NCBI RefSeq assembly: GCF_018130695.1
Contig: NZ_JAFCJX010000007.1
Span: forward strand, 245,047 to 309,046
Source of the DNA: Bradyrhizobium jicamae
GTDB lineage: Bacteria > Pseudomonadota > Alphaproteobacteria > Rhizobiales > Xanthobacteraceae
Direction of reading: 5' to 3'
DNA: 64,000 bases
How positions within the stretch are numbered: position 1 is the stretch's first letter; the number at the start of each line of letters is the position of its first letter. The position numbers were made by a program, and so were the translations under genes. Shown one piece after another: positions 8,563 to 15,712 of the stretch. The notes below the pieces were generated by a model that saw only the letters and a program-made list of their open reading frames with translations, made no database searches and was not told where the DNA came from.

Positions 8563-10031
8563 TCTGGAGATTTCCTGTCATCCGGGGACTTCCTGCGATC
8601 CCGAAACTTCCCATGATCTGGGTCCAGGTCATGCGCACGCAGGCGAGCGTCTCGGTCGCCGCGCGTCGTTTTGGCGTAGTCACTGCAATCGACGATTTCG
8701 TGCCGCTCGAGTTTCCGTGGTGCTCGGCTCCCACGCAGGCCTCGCCACGCGCGAGGCTCCGCGGCGTCACGCTTGCCGGCAATCTGCTGGTGCTCTGCTT
8801 CGTGCTGGGATTTGGCACCTGGGCGAGCCTCGCGCCGCTGGAGAGCGCCGCGATCGCTTCCGGCGCCGTGGAGCCGGAATCGAGCCGCAAGACGATCCAG
8901 CATCTGGAAGGTGGCATCGTCAGCAGGATCCTGGTTTCGGACGGCGATGCCGTGCGCAGCGGGCAGACGTTGATCGCACTGGATGACACCCGAGCGCGCG
9001 CGGAGGTGCAAAGCCTGCAGGGCCAGTTATGGGACGCGATGGCGCGTGCGGCGCGGCTTCAGGCCGAGCAGCAGGGCTATGCGACGATCACCTTCTCAAG
9101 CGCGCTGGAGCAGGACAGCAAGGAGAATGCAACGGCTGCCGCTGCGCTGTCGGCGCAGCAGACCATCTTTCAGGCGCGGCGGCAGGTCCATCAGTCGCAG
9201 CTCGCGGTCGTTCGGGAACGCGCCCTTCAGGTCGAGAAGGAAATCGAAGGTCTCAAGGCGCAAGGAAACGCCACCGGGCAGCGCAGCGACATCGTCCGGG
9301 AGGAATTGGATATGGTGGCGAGCCTCGTCAGCAAAGGGCTCGAGCGGCGGCCGCGCCTGTTGAACCTGCAGCGTGAACTGGCCGAGGTCGAGGGGCGCCG
9401 CGGCGAGATCGCCGCGCAGATCTCTCGCGCCGGGCAAGTCATCAGCGAGCAGCAGGCCACCTTGTTCAAGCTCGAGAGCGACAGGCAGAACGAGATCGCA
9501 CAGTCGTTGCGCGAGGCGCAGAACCAGATATTCCTGCTCCGCGAGCGGCTGCTTGCGGCCAGGGATCAGCTATCCCGAACCGAGATCAAGGCGCCGGAGG
9601 ACGGCGTGATCACCGAGCTGCGGATTCATACGCCCGGCGGCGTCGTTGGCGCCGGGGCTCCGCTGTTGGACCTGGTGCCCCGGCAGGACCGCCTCATCGT
9701 AACCGCGCGCCTGAGGCCCGAGGATATCGATGTGGTTCATCCCGGCCTCAATGCCGAGGTGCACTTGCTGCCGTACAATCAGCGTCGCGTGCCACGCCTC
9801 AAGGGAACCGTCGTGCAGATATCCGCCGACCGGCTCCTCGACAGGCGCACCGACCAGCCATACTACGCGACACGGATACGTATCGACGACGCGCCGCTCG
9901 CCGCAAACGACATCCAGATCGTGCCGGGCATGCCGGTCCAGGTGTTCATCACGACAGGGCGCAGCACCGTCGCGCTTTATGCACTGCGACCGCTGCTCGA
10001 CAGCTTCCGCGGTGCGTTCCGCGAAGATTGA
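8559..10031 (+). CDS. HlyD/PrtE-family periplasmic adaptor of the type I secretion system
   Basis: A 490-residue membrane fusion protein. A short cytoplasmic N-terminus is followed by one transmembrane helix (about residues 67-92). Next is a lipoyl-like half with the family hallmark IQHLEGGIV, a long Gln/Glu/Arg-rich coiled coil (about 140-330), and a second lipoyl half with APEDGVITEL. A C-terminal beta domain follows. It links the inner-membrane ATPase to an outer-membrane TolC-type channel; no such channel gene is in the window. The ATG overlaps the ATPase stop, indicating translational coupling. Confidence 0.9.
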   Translation: MIWRFPVIRGLPAIPKLPMIWVQVMRTQASVSVAARRFGVVTAIDDFVPLEFPWCSAPTQASPRARLRGVTLAGNLLVLCFVLGFGTWASLAPLESAAIASGAVEPESSRKTIQHLEGGIVSRILVSDGDAVRSGQTLIALDDTRARAEVQSLQGQLWDAMARAARLQAEQQGYATITFSSALEQDSKENATAAAALSAQQTIFQARRQVHQSQLAVVRERALQVEKEIEGLKAQGNATGQRSDIVREELDMVASLVSKGLERRPRLLNLQRELAEVEGRRGEIAAQISRAGQVISEQQATLFKLESDRQNEIAQSLREAQNQIFLLRERLLAARDQLSRTEIKAPEDGVITELRIHTPGGVVGAGAPLLDLVPRQDRLIVTARLRPEDIDVVHPGLNAEVHLLPYNQRRVPRLKGTVVQISADRLLDRRTDQPYYATRIRIDDAPLAANDIQIVPGMPVQVFITTGRSTVALYALRPLLDSFRGAFRED

Positions 10032-10035
10032 TCTG

Positions 10036-10055
10036 CGATGGTGACTTAACCATCG
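10036..10055. terminator. Hairpin between convergent adaptor and luxR-type genes
   Basis: CGATGGT and ACCATCG form a 7-bp stem around a six-base loop that contains the stop codon of the regulator. The two convergent genes are only 14 bases apart, so this hairpin may stop transcripts from both sides. There is no clear T-tract on either side, so it may be weak. Confidence 0.4.
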
Positions 10056-10828
10056 GAAATTGATGTTGCGCCCGTGTCGATGTCGCGATGATGCCCTGAC
10101 AGTCGGTCCCGCCACCGGAGGACGGCTTCGGTGCGGTTGTGAGCGGCACATTTGCGCATGATGTGCTGGATGTGCATTTTCACGGTGTTTTCCGAGAGGC
10201 CCAGCCTGGCGGCAATCAGCTTGTTGGGCAGGCCGAGCTCCAGTTCTGCCAGCACCTGCTGCTCGCGACGGGTCAAATCGGGAATGTCCTTGTCGGCGGC
10301 AGCTCTGGCGCCGGCATTCGTCGGATACGCGGATGCAAGACCGCGCGTGTCCGGCGATTCGATGCCTGCCATCTTGCTCCATCCGACGACCGGCAACGGC
10401 CTGTAGACGCCGCCGACAAGAACAAGACGCAGACCGGCCACCGCGACCTCAATCGGGAGCGAGGTGGGAAGGAAGCCGCGTACACCCCGCTGCAGCGCGG
10501 CCAGCGCGGTCGACTCGTCATCGCGGTTTGACAGGATTGCGATCGACGCGTTGGGACAGCACTCCGCAATGACGGCAAGGTCGTTCTCGACGGAGGGGTC
10601 ATCGACGGGCTTGTCGGCGATGCTCAGGACCACTAGGCGAACATCCTGCGAAGACACGGAGTCCAGGCCCTGGACCGTTGCCATGTCGAGGATGTCGAAC
10701 TCGGCCAATTCCCGCCTGAGGATGTCCACAATACACGTGCGAGACAATACGAGCGGCTCGACGATCACCAGGGCAGGTAAATGGATCGACCCGTTGAGAC
10801 GTTTTGTTGAATGGGTTATGTCGTCCAT
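10046..10828 (-). CDS. LuxR-type regulator with degenerate receiver domain
   Basis: A 260-residue protein with a receiver-like N-terminal half and a C-terminal LuxR/NarL helix-turn-helix (LTRREQQVLAEL followed by NKLIAARLGLSENTVKMHI, about residues 190-230). The receiver lacks its key acids. The acidic pocket reads VIVEPLV with only E24, and the position of the phospho-accepting Asp is S69 (VVLSIADKP). It therefore probably responds to something other than phosphoryl transfer, or is constitutive. The start at 10828 has GAGGA seven bases upstream. It converges on the type I secretion operon and may control it, since no other regulator is nearby; that is inference. Confidence 0.85.
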   Translation of the reverse strand: MDDITHSTKRLNGSIHLPALVIVEPLVLSRTCIVDILRRELAEFDILDMATVQGLDSVSSQDVRLVVLSIADKPVDDPSVENDLAVIAECCPNASIAILSNRDDESTALAALQRGVRGFLPTSLPIEVAVAGLRLVLVGGVYRPLPVVGWSKMAGIESPDTRGLASAYPTNAGARAAADKDIPDLTRREQQVLAELELGLPNKLIAARLGLSENTVKMHIQHIMRKCAAHNRTEAVLRWRDRLSGHHRDIDTGATSISDG

Positions 10829-11057
10829 GGTTTCCTCGAAAATACAAAGGAATTCTCCGGCAGTTTCCATTTCATGGTAGCGCGGCGCGTCACGCGCGTT
10901 TTGGCCCTCATCCTGGACGCCACCGCACGCGGCGCGGCGCCAGCATTCCGACCTATTCCGTTGCGGGACGAACCAACGCCTGGGTGGAAATTCTTTCCGC
11001 AGAAATCGTTCGGGTGGGCCTGCGTTTGCTCCGCAGCCGCCGCACGCGACGCACTCT

Positions 11058-11648
11058 TTATTTGCAGATGTTTCGATACGCGATCGACGCGGCCGAATTC
11101 GGCTTGCCGTCGACGACGTACGCATCATCCTCCTTTACGAGATATAGAAACGGTCTCTCTCCGATCTCTCCGTTTGACGCGTTCTTTGCCTTGACGTGCC
11201 CGCAAATCGTGTCCACGGGACGCCCAAACACGTTGTTTCTGATCGCACGCTTGATGTCGCTGAATTCGACATATCCGGGATCGTCCATCTGTGCTGCGAT
11301 CGAGGCACGTGCCTTGTTCATGAGGGCATCTGATGTCTCTGCGGCGCGATCGGATGGCGGGACGGCGAGCTTCGTCCGTGGCGGCGCCAATTTGGCGAGA
11401 CGGACCGGTGCGCGCTGCTTCGCGGATGAACTCTTGCCGGGCCTCGGCGGCATCGCCTTGGCAATCGCCGGAGCCGGTCTCAATGCTGCGGGCTTCGCCT
11501 CCAACGATCCGTCGATCACTGCCCTGTCGAAACACGGCTGCGAGGCGCAGCTCGCCACGTAACCCTGTGCAAGGTAACCCTGCGATGGTGCGAGCCAGCC
11601 AAAGCTGAACAGGATACCGGCAAGCGCGCCGATGAAAAGCAGTCCCAT
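11058..11648 (-). CDS. Membrane-anchored hypothetical protein
   Basis: A 196-residue product with one N-terminal hydrophobic segment (residues 2-20), then a Pro/Ala/Lys-rich linker (about 50-95) and a compact C-terminal domain of about 90 residues. Three cysteines are in the mature part near residues 34, 39 and 150. The C-terminal segment around VEFSDIKRAIRNNVFG looks like a small conserved domain of alphaproteobacterial hypothetical proteins, but I cannot name it. It is transcribed in the same direction as the LuxR-type gene, with 229 bases between them, so it is probably a separate unit. Confidence 0.6.
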   Translation of the reverse strand: MGLLFIGALAGILFSFGWLAPSQGYLAQGYVASCASQPCFDRAVIDGSLEAKPAALRPAPAIAKAMPPRPGKSSSAKQRAPVRLAKLAPPRTKLAVPPSDRAAETSDALMNKARASIAAQMDDPGYVEFSDIKRAIRNNVFGRPVDTICGHVKAKNASNGEIGERPFLYLVKEDDAYVVDGKPNSAASIAYRNICK

Positions 11649-11858
11649 TCCGATTCCCTTTCTTCGGGGGCGGAGCTGATACCTAGAACTAAGGACGTAC
11701 TTTCGCGCTGGTGATCCATATCTTGCGCAAAAGCATTAAGCGCTCATTAAGTGCGAGGCCTATGTCGAGCATGCTCTCGGACAGATTGCCGCAATCGACT
11801 CGTGGCGATCCGCGCAGACGAGATCAAGCTGAAATTGCTTGATGTGGACCGCTCCGAT

Positions 11859-12686
11859 CTAGGATTGCACGCCCTGGATCACCGCCTCCTTGCGCAGCGT
11901 CGTCTCGATCTCGGCGAGAATGCGCGCGAGGCGGTCCGCCCAGACTTTTTCGCCGGCCTGGTCGGAGATCAGGTCCTGGCGGATCTCGATGCCGGAGTTC
12001 ATCAGCCCGCGCCGCTCGCCATGGACGGGAATGGTGTAGTCGGTCTCGTCGCCGACCGCGTAGGGCTCGTTGTCGCCGACCACGAGGTCGCCTTCGCTGC
12101 GCAGATGTTTCAAGAGCTGCGGCGGCAGCACCGTGTCGCGGTGATAGAGCGTGCCGATGTGCCAGGGCCGCGCAATGCCGGCGTAGACGGGCGTGAAGCT
12201 GTGCAGCGCGACCAGGATGGTCGGCTGTCCCGCGCGCAGCCGCGCGTCGATGATCTCCTCGATCCGCTGGTGATAGGGATCGAAGATCTCGCTGCGGCGC
12301 GTCTCGGCGTCTTCGCGCGACAATCCTTCATTGCCTGAGATCGTCGTCGCTTCGCTGATCAGCGGGATCGAGCTTGCGACATGCGGCGGGCGGTTGCAGT
12401 CGATCACGAGCCGCGAGTAGCGCTGCGCGATCAGATGCGCATCGAGTTGCGCAGAGAGGGATTCGGCGACGCCGGCGATGCCGATGTCCCAGGCGATGTG
12501 ACGCACGAGTTCGCTCTCGGGCAGGCCGAGATCGCCGAGCGGGGCGGGAATCAGCCGGCCGTAGTGATCGCAGGTGAAGAGGAACGGCGAGCGGCCGGCG
12601 GGATTGACTTCATGAACCGGGGCGATGTCGGTCTTGGCGAGCAGAAATGACGAAGAACCGACGTGATTCAAGGGCCTTTTCCTCAA
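11859..12686 (-). CDS. N-formylglutamate amidohydrolase family protein
   Basis: A 275-residue cytoplasmic enzyme with family features: FTCDHYGRLIPAPLGDLGLP near the N-terminus, HIAWDIG, RLVIDCNRPP, and LVALHSFTPV. The Asp, His and Glu residues in these blocks are likely zinc ligands. The family hydrolyses N-formyl-L-glutamate (end of histidine degradation) or related N-acyl amino acids. No hut genes are nearby, so the true substrate is uncertain. The start is a TTG at 12686; another in-frame TTG five codons in is possible. Confidence 0.8.
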   Translation of the reverse strand: MRKRPLNHVGSSSFLLAKTDIAPVHEVNPAGRSPFLFTCDHYGRLIPAPLGDLGLPESELVRHIAWDIGIAGVAESLSAQLDAHLIAQRYSRLVIDCNRPPHVASSIPLISEATTISGNEGLSREDAETRRSEIFDPYHQRIEEIIDARLRAGQPTILVALHSFTPVYAGIARPWHIGTLYHRDTVLPPQLLKHLRSEGDLVVGDNEPYAVGDETDYTIPVHGERRGLMNSGIEIRQDLISDQAGEKVWADRLARILAEIETTLRKEAVIQGVQS

Positions 12687-12774
12687 CTTTGCCTATTCAG
12701 GCGGCATGCCGGTCTGGAAATGAGCAGCATTCTCTATAGATTATGCGGCTCAAAATCACGATGATTGTCTGAAG

Positions 12775-13674
12775 ATGCCGCTGCTGACGATTCACCACAA
12801 GACCGTTTATCGCTACGCGCGCCCCGTCGCGTTCGGCGAACATCGCATCATGCTGCGTCCGCGCGACAGCCATGATCTGCGCGTGCTCGGTAGCGATCTC
12901 GTGATTGATCCGCAGCCGATGTCGCTGCGCTGGATCCACGACGTGTTCGGCAACAGCGTCGCGATCGCGACCTTCGACGAGCGCGCCGATACGCTGACCT
13001 TTGTCTCGACCGCTACCGTGGAGCACAATCCGGCGGACGAGTTCGCGCTGACGCCCGACGATCCCGCCTACTTCTATCCGTTCCTCTATGACGACGAGGA
13101 ATTCCCGGACCTGCAGCAGTTCATCACGCCGCAATATGGCGATCCCAACGGCGAGCTGTCTGCCTGGGCGCGGCGCTTCCTCGATATCGAGGCGCCGACG
13201 CCGACGTTCAACATCCTGAGCGACATGACGCATGGCATCCGCCAGGCGTTCCGCTATCGCAAGCGCCATGAACATGGCACCCAGCATCCGCTCGACACGC
13301 TGCAGACGAAGTCCGGCACTTGCCGCGACTACACGCTGTTCATGATCGAGGCGCTGCGCCGGCTCGGCATCGCCGCGCGCTTCGTCTCGGGCTATCTCGC
13401 CATGCCCTCGGACCGCGCGCATGGCTATGTCGGCGGCGGCTCGACGCATGCCTGGGTGCAGGTCTATCTGCCGAGCGCGGGCTGGATCGAGTTTGACCCG
13501 ACCAACGGCATCGTCGGCACGCGCGACCTGATCCGCGTCGCGGTGGCGCGCGATCCGCGGCAGGCGATCCCGCTGCATGGCGTCTATCTCGGCGCTGCCG
13601 ACGCCTTCCAGCGCATGGATGTCGACATCAATGTCGTCTCGGTCGGCGAGAGCGTGGAGACGGAGACCGCCTGA
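12775..13674 (+). CDS. Transglutaminase-like cysteine protease family protein (first of pair)
   Basis: A 299-residue soluble protein with the bacterial transglutaminase N-terminal beta domain (residues 1-100) followed by the catalytic core. The full triad is visible: C183 in SGTCRDY, H225 in THAWVQVY and D241 in EFDPTNG. The reaction is probably proteolysis or amide exchange, as in archaeal and bacterial transglutaminase-like peptidases; the target is unknown. Only two bases separate it from a second family member, so the two are co-translated and may work as a pair. Confidence 0.85.
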   Translation: MPLLTIHHKTVYRYARPVAFGEHRIMLRPRDSHDLRVLGSDLVIDPQPMSLRWIHDVFGNSVAIATFDERADTLTFVSTATVEHNPADEFALTPDDPAYFYPFLYDDEEFPDLQQFITPQYGDPNGELSAWARRFLDIEAPTPTFNILSDMTHGIRQAFRYRKRHEHGTQHPLDTLQTKSGTCRDYTLFMIEALRRLGIAARFVSGYLAMPSDRAHGYVGGGSTHAWVQVYLPSAGWIEFDPTNGIVGTRDLIRVAVARDPRQAIPLHGVYLGAADAFQRMDVDINVVSVGESVETETA

Positions 13675-13676
13675 CG

Positions 13677-14489
13677 ATGGAGATCAAGGTCGGCTTCGAG
13701 ATCACCTACACCGCCGCGCAGGCAACGCCGATGGTGATCATGCTGTCGATCCATCCGTCGCGCTTCTCCGACATCGTCGGCACCGAGCGCATCGTGACCA
13801 AGCCCGACGTCCCGATCGGCTTCTATCGCGACAGCTTTGGCAATGTCTGCGGCCGCCTCGTCGCGCCCGCCGGCGGTGTCACCTTCCACGGCAGCGCGCT
13901 GGTGCGCGATTCCGGGTTGGCAGACGTGGTCAATCCCACGGCGCAGCAGGTTGCGATCGAGCAACTGCCGGACGACGTCCTGCTCTATCTGATGCCGAGC
14001 CGCTATTGCGAGACCGACAAGCTCACGGACGTGGCGTGGTCGCTGTTCGGCAACACACCGACCGGCTGGGCGCGGGTGCAGGCGATCGTCGATTTCGTGC
14101 ACAAGCACGTCACTTTCGGTTACAAGCACGCCCATCACATGAAGTCGGCGCATGACGTCTACGAGCAGCGCGCCGGCGTCTGCCGCGACTTCGCCCATCT
14201 GGCGCTGACCTTCTGCCGCTGCATGGGCATCCCGGCGCGCTACTGCACCGGCTATCTCGGCGACATCGGCGTGCCGGCGGAGCCTGACCCGATGGATTTC
14301 TCCGGCTGGTTCGAGGTCTATCTGTCCGGCCAGTGGTACACCTTCGACGCGCGCCACAACACGCCCCGCATCGGCCGCATTCTGATGGGCACCGGCCGCG
14401 ACGCCGCCGACGTCGCGCTCACCACGAGCTTCGGGCGGATGACGCTGACGAAGTTCGTGGTCGTGACGGAAGAAGTGGCGGCGGCCTAG
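13677..14489 (+). CDS. Transglutaminase-like protein (second of pair), His position altered
   Basis: A 270-residue protein of the same superfamily as the preceding gene. The nucleophile C169 (GVCRDF) and the Asp D224 (TFDARHN) are kept. The position of the catalytic His is Ser209 in FSGWFEVY, where the partner has THAWVQVY. Activity may use another His, such as the one in DARHN, or be lost. I believe FSxWFEVY is shared by a subfamily, so this is not a random mutation. It starts two bases after its partner. Confidence 0.8.
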   Translation: MEIKVGFEITYTAAQATPMVIMLSIHPSRFSDIVGTERIVTKPDVPIGFYRDSFGNVCGRLVAPAGGVTFHGSALVRDSGLADVVNPTAQQVAIEQLPDDVLLYLMPSRYCETDKLTDVAWSLFGNTPTGWARVQAIVDFVHKHVTFGYKHAHHMKSAHDVYEQRAGVCRDFAHLALTFCRCMGIPARYCTGYLGDIGVPAEPDPMDFSGWFEVYLSGQWYTFDARHNTPRIGRILMGTGRDAADVALTTSFGRMTLTKFVVVTEEVAAA

Positions 14490-14498
14490 GAATTTGTC

Positions 14499-14897
14499 AT
14501 GATCTCCGATCGTCTCTTCGTCTACGGCACGCTGATGCGCGGCTTCGACCATCCGATGGCCAAGCTGTTGTCAGCGAATGCCGAGTTTCTCGGCGACGCG
14601 CATTGCCGCGGCCGGCTCTATCTGGTGAAGCATTATCCGGGGCTGGTGCTGTCGGACGATCCCGCCGACATCGTCCACGGCGAATTGTTCCGCCTGCGCG
14701 AGCGCGACGCCATGCTTGGCGAGTTCGACATGTACGAAGCCTGCGGCGAAGGATTTCCGCAGCCGACCGAGTACATCAGGCAGATGCTGCCGTTGACGCT
14801 TGCCGACGGTAGCAGCAGTGAGGCGTGGACGTATGTCTACAACTGGCCGGTGACGAAGCTGCCGCGGATTGTGTCGGGAAAGTTTCTCGAACAGTAA
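14499..14897 (+). CDS. Gamma-glutamylcyclotransferase-like protein (AIG2/GGCT fold)
   Basis: A 132-residue protein with the substrate-binding FVYGTLMRG loop at the N-terminus and a probable catalytic Glu in DMYEACGEGF. The fold cyclises gamma-glutamyl amines to 5-oxoproline. The YGTL loop, the size and the central Glu fit GGCT/AIG2. It starts nine bases after the transglutaminase-like pair and is probably in the same transcript. Together these three could process gamma-glutamyl or isopeptide-linked material; that is inference. Confidence 0.8.
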   Translation: MISDRLFVYGTLMRGFDHPMAKLLSANAEFLGDAHCRGRLYLVKHYPGLVLSDDPADIVHGELFRLRERDAMLGEFDMYEACGEGFPQPTEYIRQMLPLTLADGSSSEAWTYVYNWPVTKLPRIVSGKFLEQ

Positions 14898-15009
14898 CTC
14901 TCGTGTCCCGGGCGCACTGCGGCGCGAAGTGCCGCTGTGCAGAACCGGGACCCACGCCGCGATGTGCCCCCCGCTTCGCGCTGCGCTGCGTCCGGGGCAC
15001 GAGTGTGGG
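14898..15009. repeat. Imperfect palindromic intergenic repeat
   Basis: The stretch contains GTGTCCCGGGCG near its start and CGTCCGGGGCACGAG near its end as opposing arms, with GC-rich internal palindromes. This layout matches a repeat type I associate with Bradyrhizobium intergenic DNA. It sits between convergent genes and could act as a hairpin for both transcripts. Confidence 0.5.
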
Positions 15010-15564
15010 TCACTCTTCCCTGATCACGCGCACATCGACCTCGCGCTCGACGTAGGTCCATTCCTCCGTCCCGCGCAGCATGCCGACCAGTTCCTCGAAC
15101 ATCGCCGCATGCTCGGGCGCGAATTCGAACCAGGTCAGGAAATCGAAGGGCACGCCGAGATCGCGCGCATGATAAAGCTGCCGCGCGATCGCCGGCAGGT
15201 ACTTCATGCTGCCGGCGATATGCTGCGACTTGTCCTCGAAGATCTTGCGCCGCTCTTCCTGGGTCAGGTCCCACCAGGCCTGCGATTTCCTGATCGGGAT
15301 CAGCGCCGCATGCGTCGCCTCGGGCCGGCCGAGCCCGGCCTGGACGGCGACCAGCTTGTCCTTCTCGGCGCGCTCGGTGTAGCGGAGCGTGCTGGCGACG
15401 CCGGCGAGCCGCCAGGAGGTCTGCGACGGCAACAGCGGCAGCGCGATCGCCTCGCTCGAAATGACCGTCAGCGCCGCCACCTTCGGCAGCGCCTCGCCCT
15501 TCACCTTCGCGACCGAGGTCACCCTCCAGCCGCCGCTCTGTCCGCCCCGGAATGTCGTAAACAT
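15010..15564 (-). CDS. cld: Chlorite dismutase-like heme protein (short, dimeric type)
   Basis: A 184-residue protein that matches, from memory, the short chlorite dismutase of Nitrobacter winogradskyi along nearly its whole length. Shared blocks include LGRPEATHAALIPIRKS, EDKSQHIAGSMKYLPAIAR and FDFLTWFEFAPEHA. The proximal heme ligand is H115 and the distal catalytic arginine is R128; both are present at the spacing of the characterised enzyme. It could convert chlorite to chloride and oxygen, or act on another oxidant. ATG 15564 is chosen over an upstream TTG at 15576 because it matches the known N-terminus. No perchlorate or nitrite-oxidation genes are nearby. Confidence 0.85.
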   Translation of the reverse strand: MFTTFRGGQSGGWRVTSVAKVKGEALPKVAALTVISSEAIALPLLPSQTSWRLAGVASTLRYTERAEKDKLVAVQAGLGRPEATHAALIPIRKSQAWWDLTQEERRKIFEDKSQHIAGSMKYLPAIARQLYHARDLGVPFDFLTWFEFAPEHAAMFEELVGMLRGTEEWTYVEREVDVRVIREE

Positions 15565-15712
15565 GGCCCCATCCAAGCCCGGAACCGGGCAGGGGGCAAG
15601 CCGCGCCTGTGAATAGCCCGGAAAAGCCCGATATTCTTCGAAATCGCGGGCTCTGCCCCTATATGGCTAACCACTTGGTCCGCGACTCAGGGACATCAGC
15701 TAGACTCCGCCC

